Of a DNA stretch of 64,000 nt, positions 11,742-24,164 are shown one piece after another. Origin of the DNA: Ustulina deusta (lineage: Eukaryota; Ascomycota; Sordariomycetes; Xylariales; Xylariaceae); assembly GCA_023159155.1 (NCBI GenBank), contig JAJNNX010000016.1, positions 682,001-746,000 of the forward strand, read 5' to 3'. The translations under genes and the position numbers were made by a program. Numbering within the stretch: the stretch's first letter is position 1; the number at the start of each line of letters is the position of its first letter. The notes beneath the pieces were generated by a model that saw only the letters and a program-made list of their open reading frames with translations, was not told the origin of the DNA and did no database searches.

Positions 11742-12541
11742 TTAAAAGGCGAGAGCAGCCCACCCACCAATGAGACAAAGTCCACCGAGAGGTGTGATCG
11801 GACCCATGAATCGGAATCGTGCGGGATCGAGCACCAGCGCATATATACTGCCGCTGAACACTGGAGGAAGGCTCGCATTAGACTTGTTATTCATATCATG
11901 TGATCAGCAAATACACCACAGGGAAGGACGACGTACTAGTCATGCCCGCGGTAAGCAAGCCAGCCGCAAGCTTGTTCTCTGGTACGGCGCGTGCCGCTAC
12001 GAGGAGGGCGACGGAGTGGATCATCTATGAATCGACGTGTTAGCAGAGCTTGAACCCGGTATGAATGCTGATATTTGGCTCTTGGAGCGAATGCATTGCT
12101 CTATTCTCTCTTCCTATTCCCCCTGCCTATTCCTCCTGAGGGAACGACCCTTGACCCTGGAACGATGCCTCCGGATGACCCCCCCCCCCTCTGTTGACCC
12201 CCGTGATAAATAGTATTGACCTTGAGATTGTCGAAGAGGAGTGTGAGGAGTGATGCGAGAGGAATGATGAGCCAAGATATGTAGCAGATAAATGTCTAGA
12301 GAGGGTGTATAAGGATAGGCAACGATCCAGCGGTACTTACTTGATAATGTGCGGCTGTAGTGAAGCTGGCAATCTTCGCGGGATCCGTGACGACCTTCTT
12401 CAGCCCGTGAGCGCCGAAAGCGCCGAGGCCGACGGCTGTAGCGCCATAGATGCAGCCTAGGGTCCAGTACATGTTCTTCTTGGCCGATGCTACCGAGGTG
12501 GATGCTGACGTGGGGAGGAGTGGGGCAGATTCATCGGACAT
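11742..12541 (-). CDS. DUF423/UPF0382 (TMEM256-like) small membrane protein, three exons
   Basis: Exons are 12541-12341, 12024-11937 and 11860-11742. They total 408 nt, 135 aa. The hallmark GAFGAHGLK lies in exon 1 (about residues 40-48). Exon 2 begins MIHSVALLVAAR directly after TAAHYQ, and exon 3 begins MFSGSIYALVL after LLTAGMT, so each splice recreates a family-conserved junction. About four hydrophobic helices are visible, ending in GGLCLIGGWAALAF at the stop. The family is found in bacteria (YgdD) and eukaryotes (TMEM256). Its function is unknown and its location is a membrane, possibly mitochondrial in eukaryotes. The first intron is long (316 nt). The short frames running through it are not coding. 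Confidence 0.9.
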
Positions 12542-14745
12542 TCTCTGGATCGTGAGGGGGCAATAGGGAAGATGGAAGTGTTATCTATCTGGAGGTGTGA
12601 AATGAGATAGGATGAATGGAAACTGCCGTTGGTGAGAGTGAGACGGGATGAGGAGAGTGAGGCGCCGCTGACTTCCACTATTAAGCCGCTGCTGTGGCGG
12701 TGCTCGGCTTGCCTACTCCACCTGTATCACGTCGTATTCACCAAACAACAAAACCAAGACGGCACTATTTGGTGATTACCTATATCTTAGTAAGTTCGTA
12801 ACACATAGTGCAAGTTTAATGACAGAGCATATGAGGCCGCTATCCGTTGCATGGCTAGGTATCGTATGATATGAGTGTAGAAATGGCGAATGGAACGTGA
12901 TATCGAGCCAGTTTGCTACGACGGTATTTCCAAGGACATGATAGATCCGATTTCATTCAACATACAGCCATAACATATCGTGAGAACAAATAACCTGAAA
13001 TTCCCTCCACCGCTCATAATGGGGATCAATATTGTGTCAGTACATCAAGTACGGTGATGAAATCTCCTAGGTGGAGATGTAGACACATAGGGTACACGAT
13101 CGATCATCTATTTCATCTTGACGCAAAACTATATCGTGGCGTATTCCTCCCGATATGTCTTGTTGATTCTCAGGTGCCCCCAACGTCATCTGACAAGAGG
13201 CCTGTTACTGGAGTTGTTGGGGGGTGTGATGGCAGAGCAGGCTGAGATCAGACCACTTCAGCCCGCACAATTGGACAAGGCATGTTGGGTAGTCTGCATG
13301 TGTTATTCGATACTACGTAGGCTTTCATCCATATTCCCTGGGCCTCGAAGCTCTTGATATCATCCAGTATAATCATATCATCACCACAGGGCTTCAGCTC
13401 GATATTCATGATGGAAGTCGTCGCACTCATTGCATCAACTCTGCCGTATCGTCGTCGAACAATCAATCCCACTTATAATTAACCAGCACAGTCGTAAGAA
13501 TAGAGAGCGTTGGAAACCTCGTTGTTAATGAGGTGACTCTGGCGAGTTAGCTATAAAAGGAGCAAATCGTGGGTGAGAAATAAATAATTATCCTTGAAGA
13601 ATGCTCCTTACCACTCAAATACTAGGTAGGTCGTTACGGTCACCATCTCTGATTTGATCTGGCAGGCGGCTTTTCCCCATTCAGGTTATCCTCGAAAACT
13701 TCATCTATCTAGGAACTAAATTAAGTCTAGGGTTGTAACAGGTCCCTGGATAGGTTTCCTTGGGGGCATGTTGCTCTATGACTGGCTTCATTAGGGCTGA
13801 CCACGGTCTGCTCTTCAATCACTTTACATTCCGCTGAAATCCATTCACCCAAATCCATTTGGCGCTCAAGAGCACCGGAATGAGGCACGCGATGTCACAC
13901 CATATACTAATTTAATTTAATATTCACTAGACTTGTCGCAGTGAAGTGAAAATGACCGAGGTGGCTTCATAGACGATTATACTTCCAGGCCACCCCCCCC
14001 TTCTCCACAAAGGAAGAGAGAGAGGGAGAGACGCAGAGACAGAGTTGGAAAATGCAGCGATATGGTTTCTCGTTAAGTCGGCTAGCCAAGCATACCAGCA
14101 CATTCGTCTGATATACAGCAAAGTGATACATTATCTCATATATACCCAGACTCCTCCATTGTATATCGGTCGCCGACTAATCCTCAACTGGCAGCACGAC
14201 ACGAATCGTCTCCTTTGCGGATGTAGTATCAATACCAATGCAAATGTTGGGGTGAGGTCTGGGAACGATATCATGATACATTGAAACTTCTGTCATCGGA
14301 TTTTGGTGGGAGGGATGAACTAATTTTATTATGTGACTGGGAAAAAGAAGTACCACTGTTGAAAATCTCTGGACTACAATCATGAATTATTTGCAGATTT
14401 TTTAATTAGGTGGGATTCTGTATTCCCTCTAGGTAGCGCACATGACAAATTCAACGACCACATAACCTACTGCAGTGGTAAAATGTCCCCCAACGCCCAA
14501 CCATGCAACCCGGGTCCGGCTCTAAGGAATTATAAGATGCTTCGGCCCAGATGAATCTCAGTGCAGTGGAATGTTAGGCCTGAGTCTGGACGTTACATAG
14601 GACCGGTGCTTTCTATTAAGAAACGAAGTACTGCTGCCTCGTAGGGGTATCCATTCCCCTGGTGGTAGATAGAATTCTTTTTTTTCCTTTTTCCTTTTGA
14701 GTGGTTGTAGAATGATCCAACAAACAAGAGAAGCCCGTGAGTCGC
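12542..14745. other. Intergenic region, no gene supported
   Basis: Upstream side of the DUF423 gene and downstream side of the APRT gene. The 75-codon minus-strand frame at 13248-13472 looks mildly protein-like but belongs to no family I recognise. AT-rich segments occur near 13900 and 14400. Nothing else is seen. Confidence 0.5.
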
Positions 14746-15970
14746 TTATTCCTCTTCATTATGCTCGATGAGGGTTATGATCGGTTTGTCGCCGAGTTGT
14801 GATGTACCTTTAAGGTTGATGATGTCAATCATGAAGAGATAACCCATAATATGTGCCTCAGAAAGCTCAACAAGTTTCCCCGCAGCTGCGGCAGTGCCTC
14901 CTGCGACTGGAATTAGTACATGGCCCTTAAAATAAAAGCCATAAACACAACTCGATCAAACAGTTTGCCTCAAGTCGGGATTTCACAACAGCTCTTGCGA
15001 CATAAATGATATGGGCGTATTAGTTTCACTCGACATAGACAACTTGCCAGAAATCTCATCACGAGCAGTCTAGTCACCATCCTTTTTCTTCAATTGAGGG
15101 ACTGCCCTGAAAAGTTCAAGTATAGGAGATAAATATTGGCTGGTGCTTAGCGAGCTGGCACCATGCTTTTGGGGCCAAGATATAACGATGCTGCCAAAGG
15201 CAACGGCGGGTAAAAGCACGCAACGCACGTGGCGGAATGATCAAGGTCGCCAAATTACGGGACACGTGTGCTGGCAAAGACATAAAACATACGAAATTGG
15301 CAATGTGATACGATGACGCGCGAAAACAACAGAAAACAAGCAAATAAAAGACAGCTTTTTTCAAGATGAGATGATGTGTCGGCTTACCGGTAGCAATGAT
15401 GTCGTCCACAATCAAGCATTGCTGTCCAGGCTTAATAGCACTTGTCTGGACCTGGAACTCGTCCTTGCCGTATTCTTTCGTGTATTCAACAGTCCTGCAG
15501 GCACCGGGCATCTTGCCCTTCTTTCGGACCGGCACAAAGGGACGGTTGAGACGCAAGGCGAGTGGCGGTCCAAAGAGAAAACCGCGGGCTTCCAGACCCA
15601 CGATGATATCTGGTATCTGGCTGCCGAACCGTTCTCGGATCAGGAGAACGAGAACATCGAGCAGAGAGCTGAAGGCGACGGGGTTCTGGAATATAGGGAG
15701 TATATCGATGAACTTGATACCGGGGATCGGGAAGTCGGGTTCGTATCGTAGGTTATCAATGACAAGCTTCTTGGCCACAGCGAGATTCTTTTGGTCTTCA
15801 GGAGAGAGGGTGCTTATCGGTTCACTGGCGAGTTCGGCGGCACCGGGGGCGGAGGAGGCGGGCTGTCTTCGCGAGGCATCGAGAACGGTGGAGGAGGAGA
15901 GTCCTGGCTGGTGCGGGTTGGTGGCCGAAGTCTCAACTTGGTTGCCGTCTGAGGGAACTGGAGCGCTCAT
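14746..15970 (-). CDS. APT1: Adenine phosphoribosyltransferase
   Basis: Exons are 15970-15388 and 14900-14746. They total 738 nt, 245 aa. The enzyme makes AMP from adenine and PRPP in the cytosolic purine salvage pathway. The PRPP loop [18 protein letters not shown] is rebuilt exactly by the splice: exon 1 stops inside ATG/G and exon 2 starts GGTAAAAG. Upstream are [44 protein letters not shown] and the flexible-loop region VEYTKEYG. Residues 1-50 form a Ser/Ala/Pro-rich extension absent from the compact family core. The frame is open to 16213 with a hydrophobic stretch, but a cytosolic enzyme should start at the ATG at 15970. The intron is 487 nt, long for this window. The protein ends in an acidic tail, EHNEEE. 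Confidence 0.93.
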
Positions 15971-18900
15971 GCTGAGGAGGAAAGAGGAGGAGGGGCTTCG
16001 CGCGGAAGTGAGGGACGGCGCGGGCAATATCAGTGCCGCACGGCGGATGGCAGAGAAAATTTTCGGGGGGTGTGGCACAAGCAGATGCGCCAGGGGGAGG
16101 AGTGCAAAGAGAAACGAGACAAGCCAAGTCAAGTAAGACAGCCTAGCTAGGCAGGCAGATTTGGGTATGTCGACCAGGTCGCGTCTAGGGCGACCACAGT
16201 CGAGCGAACGCACGCACGCACAAGCACAGGGTAGGGAGGCAGGTAGCGGGAGGGCGTGGAGGGCGTGGAGGGAGTGCCTAGGTTAGTGGGAGGAGCGGGA
16301 GGAGTGGTTGGTGGCCAGGAGGGACAGCGGCAGTGGCAGCGGTGGTTTCGGGAAGGCAGACAGAGAGACAGACAGACAGACAGACAGTCAGAGAGACAGA
16401 GAGACGGTGAGAGGCGGCTGGGGAGGAAGAGCGATCGGTCTGTCCGCCTGGCCGTTTGGGGATGTTTCGTATGGGATGGCCTTGTCTGACTGTTGAAACG
16501 GGCAAGGGTTTGTTTGGAACCAAAGAATGCAGCTTCAGCTTGCCTGCTTGCTTACAGTAGTCGCTCAGTAGTTGAGCCTTGGGGGCAGAGACCAGGCGCG
16601 ACGGCGATAGAGACAGGCCGGGACAGGACGGGACAGGACAGAAGCGGAAAAGAAACGGGAAGATTCGAGTGTCTAGCACGGGCTAATGACAGCTGGAAAC
16701 GAGAGGAGGGCCAATTGAGAGCACCCGACTCTTCACGGTCGATAAGCAAACGAACGAAGGCCAGAGCGAGCGAGTGAGAGTGAGACGAGAAGTGGGTGTC
16801 GATGTTGGCGAGGTACAAGAGAAAGTCTCCTAGGTGGGGCAGGAGTGCGCGGGCGACATGTCGAAGTGGGATGGATGAGTCGATGGCAGAAGGTGTCGAA
16901 TTTTCTTCCCCTCTTCCTATCGTCTCTCGTTTTGGCGGGGCTTTTTTTTTTTTTCTTTGCTTTGCCCTTTAATGCTTGCCTCTATGATACCTACCCGGGT
17001 AGGCAGTGCAGATAGTGCACCTACTTACCTCGGATTTTTCACGCGTCTCCGTACGGCTGACGACCTGTGCCGCTAACCCGATCGAGTAACTAGCTCCTTC
17101 AGCACCACATACCGAATCAGGAAGTTAACATCCTTGTCTATGCCCACGGCTCTATAAAGATCTAATTCCTATTAGCATTTCGTACAGGACCTCCAGGCAT
17201 AGTAGTATGTATAGTACCTCGGTAGTATACGACCCAACGGCCTAGTAAACGATCTAATAACCTACCTACTTAGTAGGCAGTGAAACCAGGGATTTAGTCA
17301 TAAAGCCAAGCCGGGTCCATCGACGTCAGGTACTGGATGTATACTAGTTGTGATATTGGCTCACAAAGCTTTTATGCACCATGAATCAAGAATCTACCTG
17401 ACACCCACTACGTAGGCAGGCATGATGTAAACTGTGTGTGTACGCTGCGAAGGTGTGTATGGACGGGGGATTTTCACAATCTCTGTTACTGGGCCATATA
17501 AATGAGCAAGAGTAGCAGCAACTTACACCACCACGAACGGACATACTGAATAGCTCGGCGTGATTCCGTGGGATACGAAGCGCAATATAAGACTTATTGC
17601 TCCCACTCCACTCCGTCCCTCCTTTTACAAAAAACCGCACGACCACTCACACCTACACCTATTAACATCGCCTCATAAGACCTTCGGGGTGTGTGTCGGT
17701 CGTCGGCATGCCTATGTCTAGTGTATGGCTACAATCAGGACAGACGGTGACTCCTCGTGGGTGCAATTGGTGGATGTTGCGAGGTGATGCCTCTAGCACC
17801 GTCTCATCAAGGGCCTCAACCCCACCATGTCGCGATGCCACCATACCTAAGGAGACTTAGGAGCCATGCAAGCCGCCACGCTGTTGTGCTCGGCCGCATG
17901 GGCCGCGCTGTTCGTATGTCGTCCCACTGGCCCATAGCAGGACTTTCCGCCGCCAGGGTCTCTTTGTTCGAGATGGTCCGGAAAGGCGGTAAGAGAAGTC
18001 GTCAGCGTCTTATATTGTTTCGTCACGTACTCCCCAGATGTGGCTGCAAAAAAACCGAGAATGGGGGATGCATGCGGGCCAATGCAGTGCAAGGCATTGT
18101 AGTTTAACTGGATGCCTGTAGGTTGCTATGCAGATGGGATGTTTGGAACTCGACCAGGTCCGGCCATGTCTGGTCCGGTAGGTATCATACTGGGAGCCGG
18201 CTGTTAGGCTGTCTGATGTTAAATGCCCACGAACCCCATTTAGGTTACATAAGACATTGTACAATAAAAACGCAATGGGGATTAGCTCATGAGTGACTAG
18301 AACTTCAAGGGTTTAACCCAACCTGTGAAGTGGGTAGGTTACAAATATATGTAGATACTACGTCGAAGGTAGTGAAAAGACTACATTATGTACTCCGGAT
18401 TACCTATTATCGACACCCAAAGCCGAATAAGTAGCATGGTAGGCGAACCCTCAGTACCTATCTATCAGTCTGTGACCGACATTTGATATCTGAGGAGGTT
18501 AGTCTGTAGTCTAGATGATCCATCACCTTTTTATAGATCGGAGGGTTAAAAATGGAACTAACTAGCGAATGGGAGCAGGTACTTATCGGCTCTAGCGTTG
18601 TCAAGCCCAAATTCGAGGAGTGCGCCGATGAATTCCTAAAGGCTCCGATCAATGGAGAATTTGAATACAAATACGTAGGAAGGTGTATTTGTTATGGTAG
18701 ATTTTGTGAGATATCATATACTTACTAGGTAGCTCCCGTCGGTAGTGAGGGTCCTCGGTAAAAGAATGTAGCATATCTACGTAGTTAAGTAGGTAAACGG
18801 AATAGTTAAAAGTTACAATTGTGTCCTATTGAGGTCCCTGACACCTACCACTTGTATCGGAAGTAGGTACATGTAGGTCGTAGGTAGTAATAAATTACAT

Positions 18901-21880
18901 ACCTACCTGTAGATACCTAGGTACGTACAAAAGTACGGGTGGTTGAGGTCATACCAATGGGGTACATATATGTAGCTCTTGGCTTGTTGCTCTTCCTCCA
19001 TCTTTGTTCGCCCCTCACCCCACATCCTACCTGTACCTGTAGGTACCATACCTGCTACCTCCTACCGCACTCTATCTACCATGCGGTATGATATTAACCA
19101 ATTCTTGTTTCTTCTGGGTACGTAGCTTACACACACAGTCCCAACGGGGCACGTTTACAAACCCAGGTTCTGGATCTCCATACGTCTTGTAATCGCCGCG
19201 CAGAGATTCCCTCTACGGGCTAGGCATGCTCCTCTCGACCTGGTTCCGACGGCGCCTCGATCCACCACCACCCGAAGCCGGATCGGGGTAGATATTGACC
19301 AACAGCTGAGCTGCTCGAAGACATGTCCCTGCTTCCATGGCGGATTGGTGACTGTTAAGCTTCTGGGGACCAGTAGCAGTGCTCTCTCGGCCCAGGCGTC
19401 CCTACACTACACTACGCACGTCCAAGTGCTCCACAGCCAAACGAGACGCAGCTTTTTAGGCAGAGTAGCTGAGGGGCAGGGCAGGGGCTCTAACGCCGGC
19501 CAGCTATCTGGGAACAACACCCCAGTCCCATTTTCCCTCCTCTTCCAGGTGCTCTTGACTCACAGCCTGCGATCGTTCTTCCGTCCTGCTGCATCACCGA
19601 TCAGCCAATGTAATCCAGGCGGCCGTCTCGTCTCCCTACGCATTGCAACCACACCATGCCGCTGTTATTACTCATATCATGGCCTGTTCCCGGCTCCAAT
19701 TCGTTTCGAATCGGTCGTGTCTTTCTACACCGATGTACAGTAGGCGCTTGTTCTTGATAAGTTCCTCATTCATAAGCTATGTTGGCATGAAGTGGACTCC
19801 GTCAAGATTAGTTACTTGGACTGGCGTGGTGGCTGCTGAGGGTACGCCCTAGGCCATCTCAATAGGACATGTCGTTCACCGTTGTCATAGACGTGTGTTC
19901 TCATCGACCCGCTTAGTCTCGCTGGGTATGGCTGCCGCCAACGAGATGAACTACCGGGAGCTTGAAGTTCAACAGGCGTTGTGTCAAGGCTCAGATTGCT
20001 CGGCCATCTAATTCGGCTGTAACCGATTATGCGGCACACATTATCGAACCAATGGATATAGTTCGACTACTACTAGTCTTGGCAGTTCCACGAAAGTTGA
20101 AGAATACTAGCACCAGTGTGTATGCCGCCCCTTCACCATCTTTCGCATCAAGGGCACTGTCTCTCTAAGAACTGCCACGCCTCATATTACCTAGACTGCT
20201 TGTTCATGTTAGGAGCATGAACACACAATAGCAACTAGTGTCAAAAGGAGTATTTGATCTCGGCCGACATCGGCGTATGGACCCTCAGATTGTCAACCAA
20301 AGTCCGAATCACTCATCTGCAATATCAACTCAACAATGCCTAACTTAATCCACCGAGAAGACTCATCGAAACTTTCACACTTTTGTGGGCCGTGTCTTCT
20401 CAATTCAGACCCCTGCATATTCCGTGACATTCACCGAAATATTGCACTCGATTAGCGGCTTCGCTATCTTGCTGAAGGCGTTTCAGAGCGTAGTTTATCT
20501 TGCGGAGCAGCTGCTTCCTGTGATGTCACTTTGTGGGGGCAACCACTCGCCCAGAATACTTGATATTGTCTCATTGCTAAATAAGTCTAGGCAAAGCCGT
20601 CTTTACCCGCTCTGTTCTTATTATAGGACCAGTAGGGACATCGCCTTCACCAGAGTTGACGTGTCTTGAAGCTAATGAAGAGAGGTTCCCTGAAGCCAGC
20701 CTTGTTACAAGATGACAATGGATGGCATATACAACGTATCAATCTTCCTAACACAAATCTAATCACCTCTTCGACCTTAAAACCCTAATGGCTCATGACC
20801 GGTGACCATTGGAGATGATCTAGGTGTTGCCGGCAATATGCCTCCAAGTTTCTAGATCAAGGTTATGATTCACAAAGAATAGTTTCGCAAGTTATAGACC
20901 TAGCCTAGTGTACAATGTGAACTTGAACGCATACCAATTGGCCGCTTTGGATACGCCGGGGCAAGGCATTGCAATCCTGCAGCCGAATCTGGTTCATTGC
21001 AGAAACTAACGCGTTTTCATGTTGCCAACAAGTGGGTGTGATGATACTACAGCGACGACACAAACCAACTCTACGAGTTGAGATGGCTATAGGATTCCAT
21101 TTTACCAAGCCTCTCCCTTCCTCCGTTCTTCCTCATGGCGAACTTTGGCTAGGTAGGTATGCAGTATTTTATGCATGTTGCGTCGAAACCTCCACAAGCA
21201 CCCCACCTCAATGCGGACTATAACAGGTTTTACAAACCACCTCAAATCTGCTTCGAGGCTTTTATTCGATATCTCATTCAGCCTCCACCGTGTTGTCTCG
21301 GCCGCCCCATCGTTGCCCCCGTTGGGCCACAATCTGAGACTACGCACACTAATTCTCCTTGTTCACTTCACTTCTGCATCCGGGATGCAGATGTCAGTTT
21401 GCCGGCTGCACCACAAACGAAGGTTCCCGCCCCCAAATTTGTAACCTGCAGTCGGGTGTTCCCGAAAGAATTCCATTACGATTAGGGATACCATGTCTAA
21501 CTAGGCGATTCTAAAAGGGGTATCATCGGCTGTGGATTGGGCATCTCTGCAGCACGTCACCAAACCAAAGCAACAATGCCACCAAAAAAAGAAAAAAGAA
21601 AAGACAAGACAAAATCTAAAAACTTGGATATCGTCGCAGCATCTCCTCCATCGCGTTGGGGGCTGTAGGCAAGACAAGCTGAGGACTATACGAACACCAG
21701 ATAAACCGAGAGTATTCCGGGGGCCATTGTGACGAGGGATCACCAATCTGATTGGCTGCCGCGAATCGAACGAAATGAGAAGATCGTCCAACTGCGATAG
21801 GCTAATCTGCTCACATTCGGTAAACGAGATCGTATGATCATCAACCGCCATCTACATTGCTCCGCCGGCACCTATACCGT
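15971..21880. other. APRT leader/promoter followed by a 5-kb gene-poor region
   Basis: From 15971 to about 16950 the minus strand is pyrimidine-rich, as expected for a fungal promoter and 5' leader; it includes the AGAC/GTCT repeat at 16357-16405. Beyond that no protein-like frame is found on either strand. TACCTAC/GTAGGTA words are frequent at 16990-17290 and 18330-19080. The frames at 19345-19743 and 21159-21485 have no recognisable content. Confidence 0.5.
16357..16405. repeat. AGAC/AGAG microsatellite
   Basis: Imperfect tandem units of CAGA and GAGA. On the minus strand this is a TCTG/TCTC tract in the presumed APRT leader or promoter, about 390 bases from the start codon. Confidence 0.85.
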
Positions 21881-24164
21881 TCACTGGAAATGTAATCGGA
21901 TGATTGAGAACAGCATGTTCTGCAACACATGGAGCATAACAGCGACGCTCGTGGGGAGTAGCTCGGGCCAAACCGCTAAATCCATCCGGCCCTCGATGTT
22001 GGCGTTGACACCAAAGATCCAGCGAATAATGCCTCTCAGCACGATGCCCGCAACTAGTTCGCAAGCCCAGGTGATGGCGGATGCGACCAGCGTGAAATTG
22101 AAGTTGTAGGGCTCGTCGGGGTCATCAAACGCAAAATACGGGTACACGTCCGTATTGGGTCCGAAATGCAAGACCAGAATACTTCCCAAAAAGGTCAGCA
22201 TACTTACGTTCTCGGCGATGAACCGAATGAAGACGTTGCGTGTGCAAATCTTCTGATACGAGCCGTAAGACTGGGTTGTTAACCCTAGCATCGTGAGTGC
22301 TCGGTGATACGTTTCTGTCATGGTCAATGGCGTGAGGATGATGAGAAAGCTCGAGGAAAGAGCCTGCAGCCAAATGAATTGCTGTGGCGAGCGCAGACGG
22401 GCGTACAGCGCTCGTACATAAGTTTGGTAGGTCAGCATGAAATATCTGTCGAGAGTTATGTCAGTAAAGTTCTCGCCTCTATATGCTCATACCAGGCAGG
22501 CCATCGAGATCGAAACAGAGATGGTTCTTACAACTTGAATATCCAGCTCAAGGGATAACTGCCTACTCGCTCCCCTTCGTTACCACCAAGGATCCAGCCG
22601 GTAAGTAGATCTAACAGATGAACGGTGATAACCCAGCTGTAGACGTATACGATGGTCTCCCAACTGTTGTGTGGGAGGGTACGTAAGTAGATCTCGGCAT
22701 ATGCCTCTCCTATAAGGTATGCGAGCAAGCTTATGGCTAGCGCGAGGCAAAACCATATAAAACGCACAAAGCTCGCGGGTAGCCACCGACGCCGCTGCAT
22801 AAACCTGCTGGTCTGCGGTGGTGAATGCTCTGCGGCGATCTGCAAGACCGCGGTGTCAGGATCAAAGGCCCCCGGACCAAGCCCCCACCGTTGGCCTCGG
22901 CGGTTGCGGGTGTGGTCCCGCATCGAACCCCCGGTCTCGCCGGTCCACCAAGAGCTCGTGAATATCCGTTGGGTCTCGGAGAGCGAGTGCCGAAGCCCTA
23001 GGTGCCGCTCATGCGTCATCAGGATGCAGAAGGCAATAGCGACGGGCAACGCCATGATAATGAACGTCCAACTGATCCACGCCGTGTTGTGGACCGTCAG
23101 GAACCGGGCCTCCGGGATAAGGTAGATGGGGATAGGCCCTGCGAGCGAGAGGATCGCGATAAGGGAGATGGTGAGCGGAAAGCCCAACGCCGAAGGCCAC
23201 CAATTTAGCGAGTAGAGGTTAAAAACTTTGGTAATCCATATGAGAGCCGTAAGGTTGTAGAAACCGTAGTAGACGAAGAGGAAGAACCAAAAGTTCACCT
23301 GCACACGCGCTTCACCGTGGCCAGGGGTCCGATGGCTGGGCGATGGCGGAGGACGGTTCGAGTCCTCAGGACTGGCGGCAAAGAAGGTATCAATGAAGGT
23401 GTGCGGCTTGGAATGTGAAGCATCGAGCGGATATTGTGGGAATGGAATCGCACACCATGCCACTGCCTATTCGAGGCCCACATTGTTAGCTACCAGGACA
23501 CAGTCATAAAACCTAGATTGACTCCTCGGCTTCAATTTTGTCTCCCGTCTTTGGAATCATAGCCCTAGCTGCGTATCCTGCAATGATACCATCTCCTCTT
23601 CTTCATTCCCGCGCAAAACGAAACGAAAGCACTCACCAAAATAGCAGGCAAGAAAACCAAGAGTCCCCAGCGACTCCACCAAGTCTCAACCACGCGGCGA
23701 ACGGCGCCGTGCCTCGGCGCAACCCAAAGGTCTTCGACATTGCGCTTCGTCTTCCTGACGGCCCTGCGCCATATCCTCCCCACCCGGTGGGCCTTGTTGT
23801 GTGCGCCACGCCCGTCGATATCGCCATCCTCGTCAGAGCTCCAGTCGTCGTCGTCGTCGTCGTCGTCGCTGTCGCCCTCGTCCTCGTCCTCGAGCCCGGC
23901 AGCGATCAGGGCGCCGTATCCGACATGTACGCTGCCGCGGCCGGAGGTCGAGAGCAGATCTAGACGTCCGGCGGACGCGGAGCCGGACCGCGAGTTGGAA
24001 GACTGCCACCGCGAGGAGAATATGCTGGACGAGGAGGGGTTCGTCGTGCGTGGGGGGACGGCGCGGAAACGGCCGAGCAGCGGCGACGTGCTGTCGGCGC
24101 CGTGGAGCCGCGATGCGGCTGGCCCTGTCTCCGTCCCTGGGATGAAGGGGAAGAAGTCGGGCAT
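21881..24164 (-). CDS. Multi-pass membrane protein of unknown function, three exons
   Basis: Exon 1 is 24164-23637 and exon 2 starts at 23466; their join, FLPAIL/AVAWCAIPFP, is in phase. Exon 3 starts at 22446 after CGACAG and ends at 21881. For the second intron two readings exist. A donor at 22583 gives an in-frame 658-aa protein. The more natural-looking donor at 22531 would give ...PLSWIFKL/YF... but leaves exon 3 one base out of phase. The N-terminal 150 residues are soluble, with SPLLGRFRAVPPR, a Ser-rich stretch and an eight-Asp run. About ten hydrophobic helices follow. Exon 3 starts MLTYQTYVRALYARLRSP. I do not recognise a named family; it looks like a conserved fungal integral membrane protein. 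Promoter and leader lie at 24165-24700. Confidence 0.75.
23844..23867. repeat. GTC trinucleotide repeat coding for poly-Asp
   Basis: Eight GTC units, read as GAC on the minus strand, give the Asp run in the soluble N-terminal part of the membrane protein. Confidence 0.9.

Noticed and set aside
15971..16213. Upstream extension of the APRT frame with a hydrophobic segment that looks like a signal anchor
   Set aside because: APRT is cytosolic. The region lies in pyrimidine-rich leader sequence and the ATG at 15970 fits the family better.
22190..22210. GTAAGT inside exon 3 of the membrane protein as a possible intron
   Set aside because: The frame continues through it as a coherent hydrophobic helix, and no suitable acceptor lies at intron distance.
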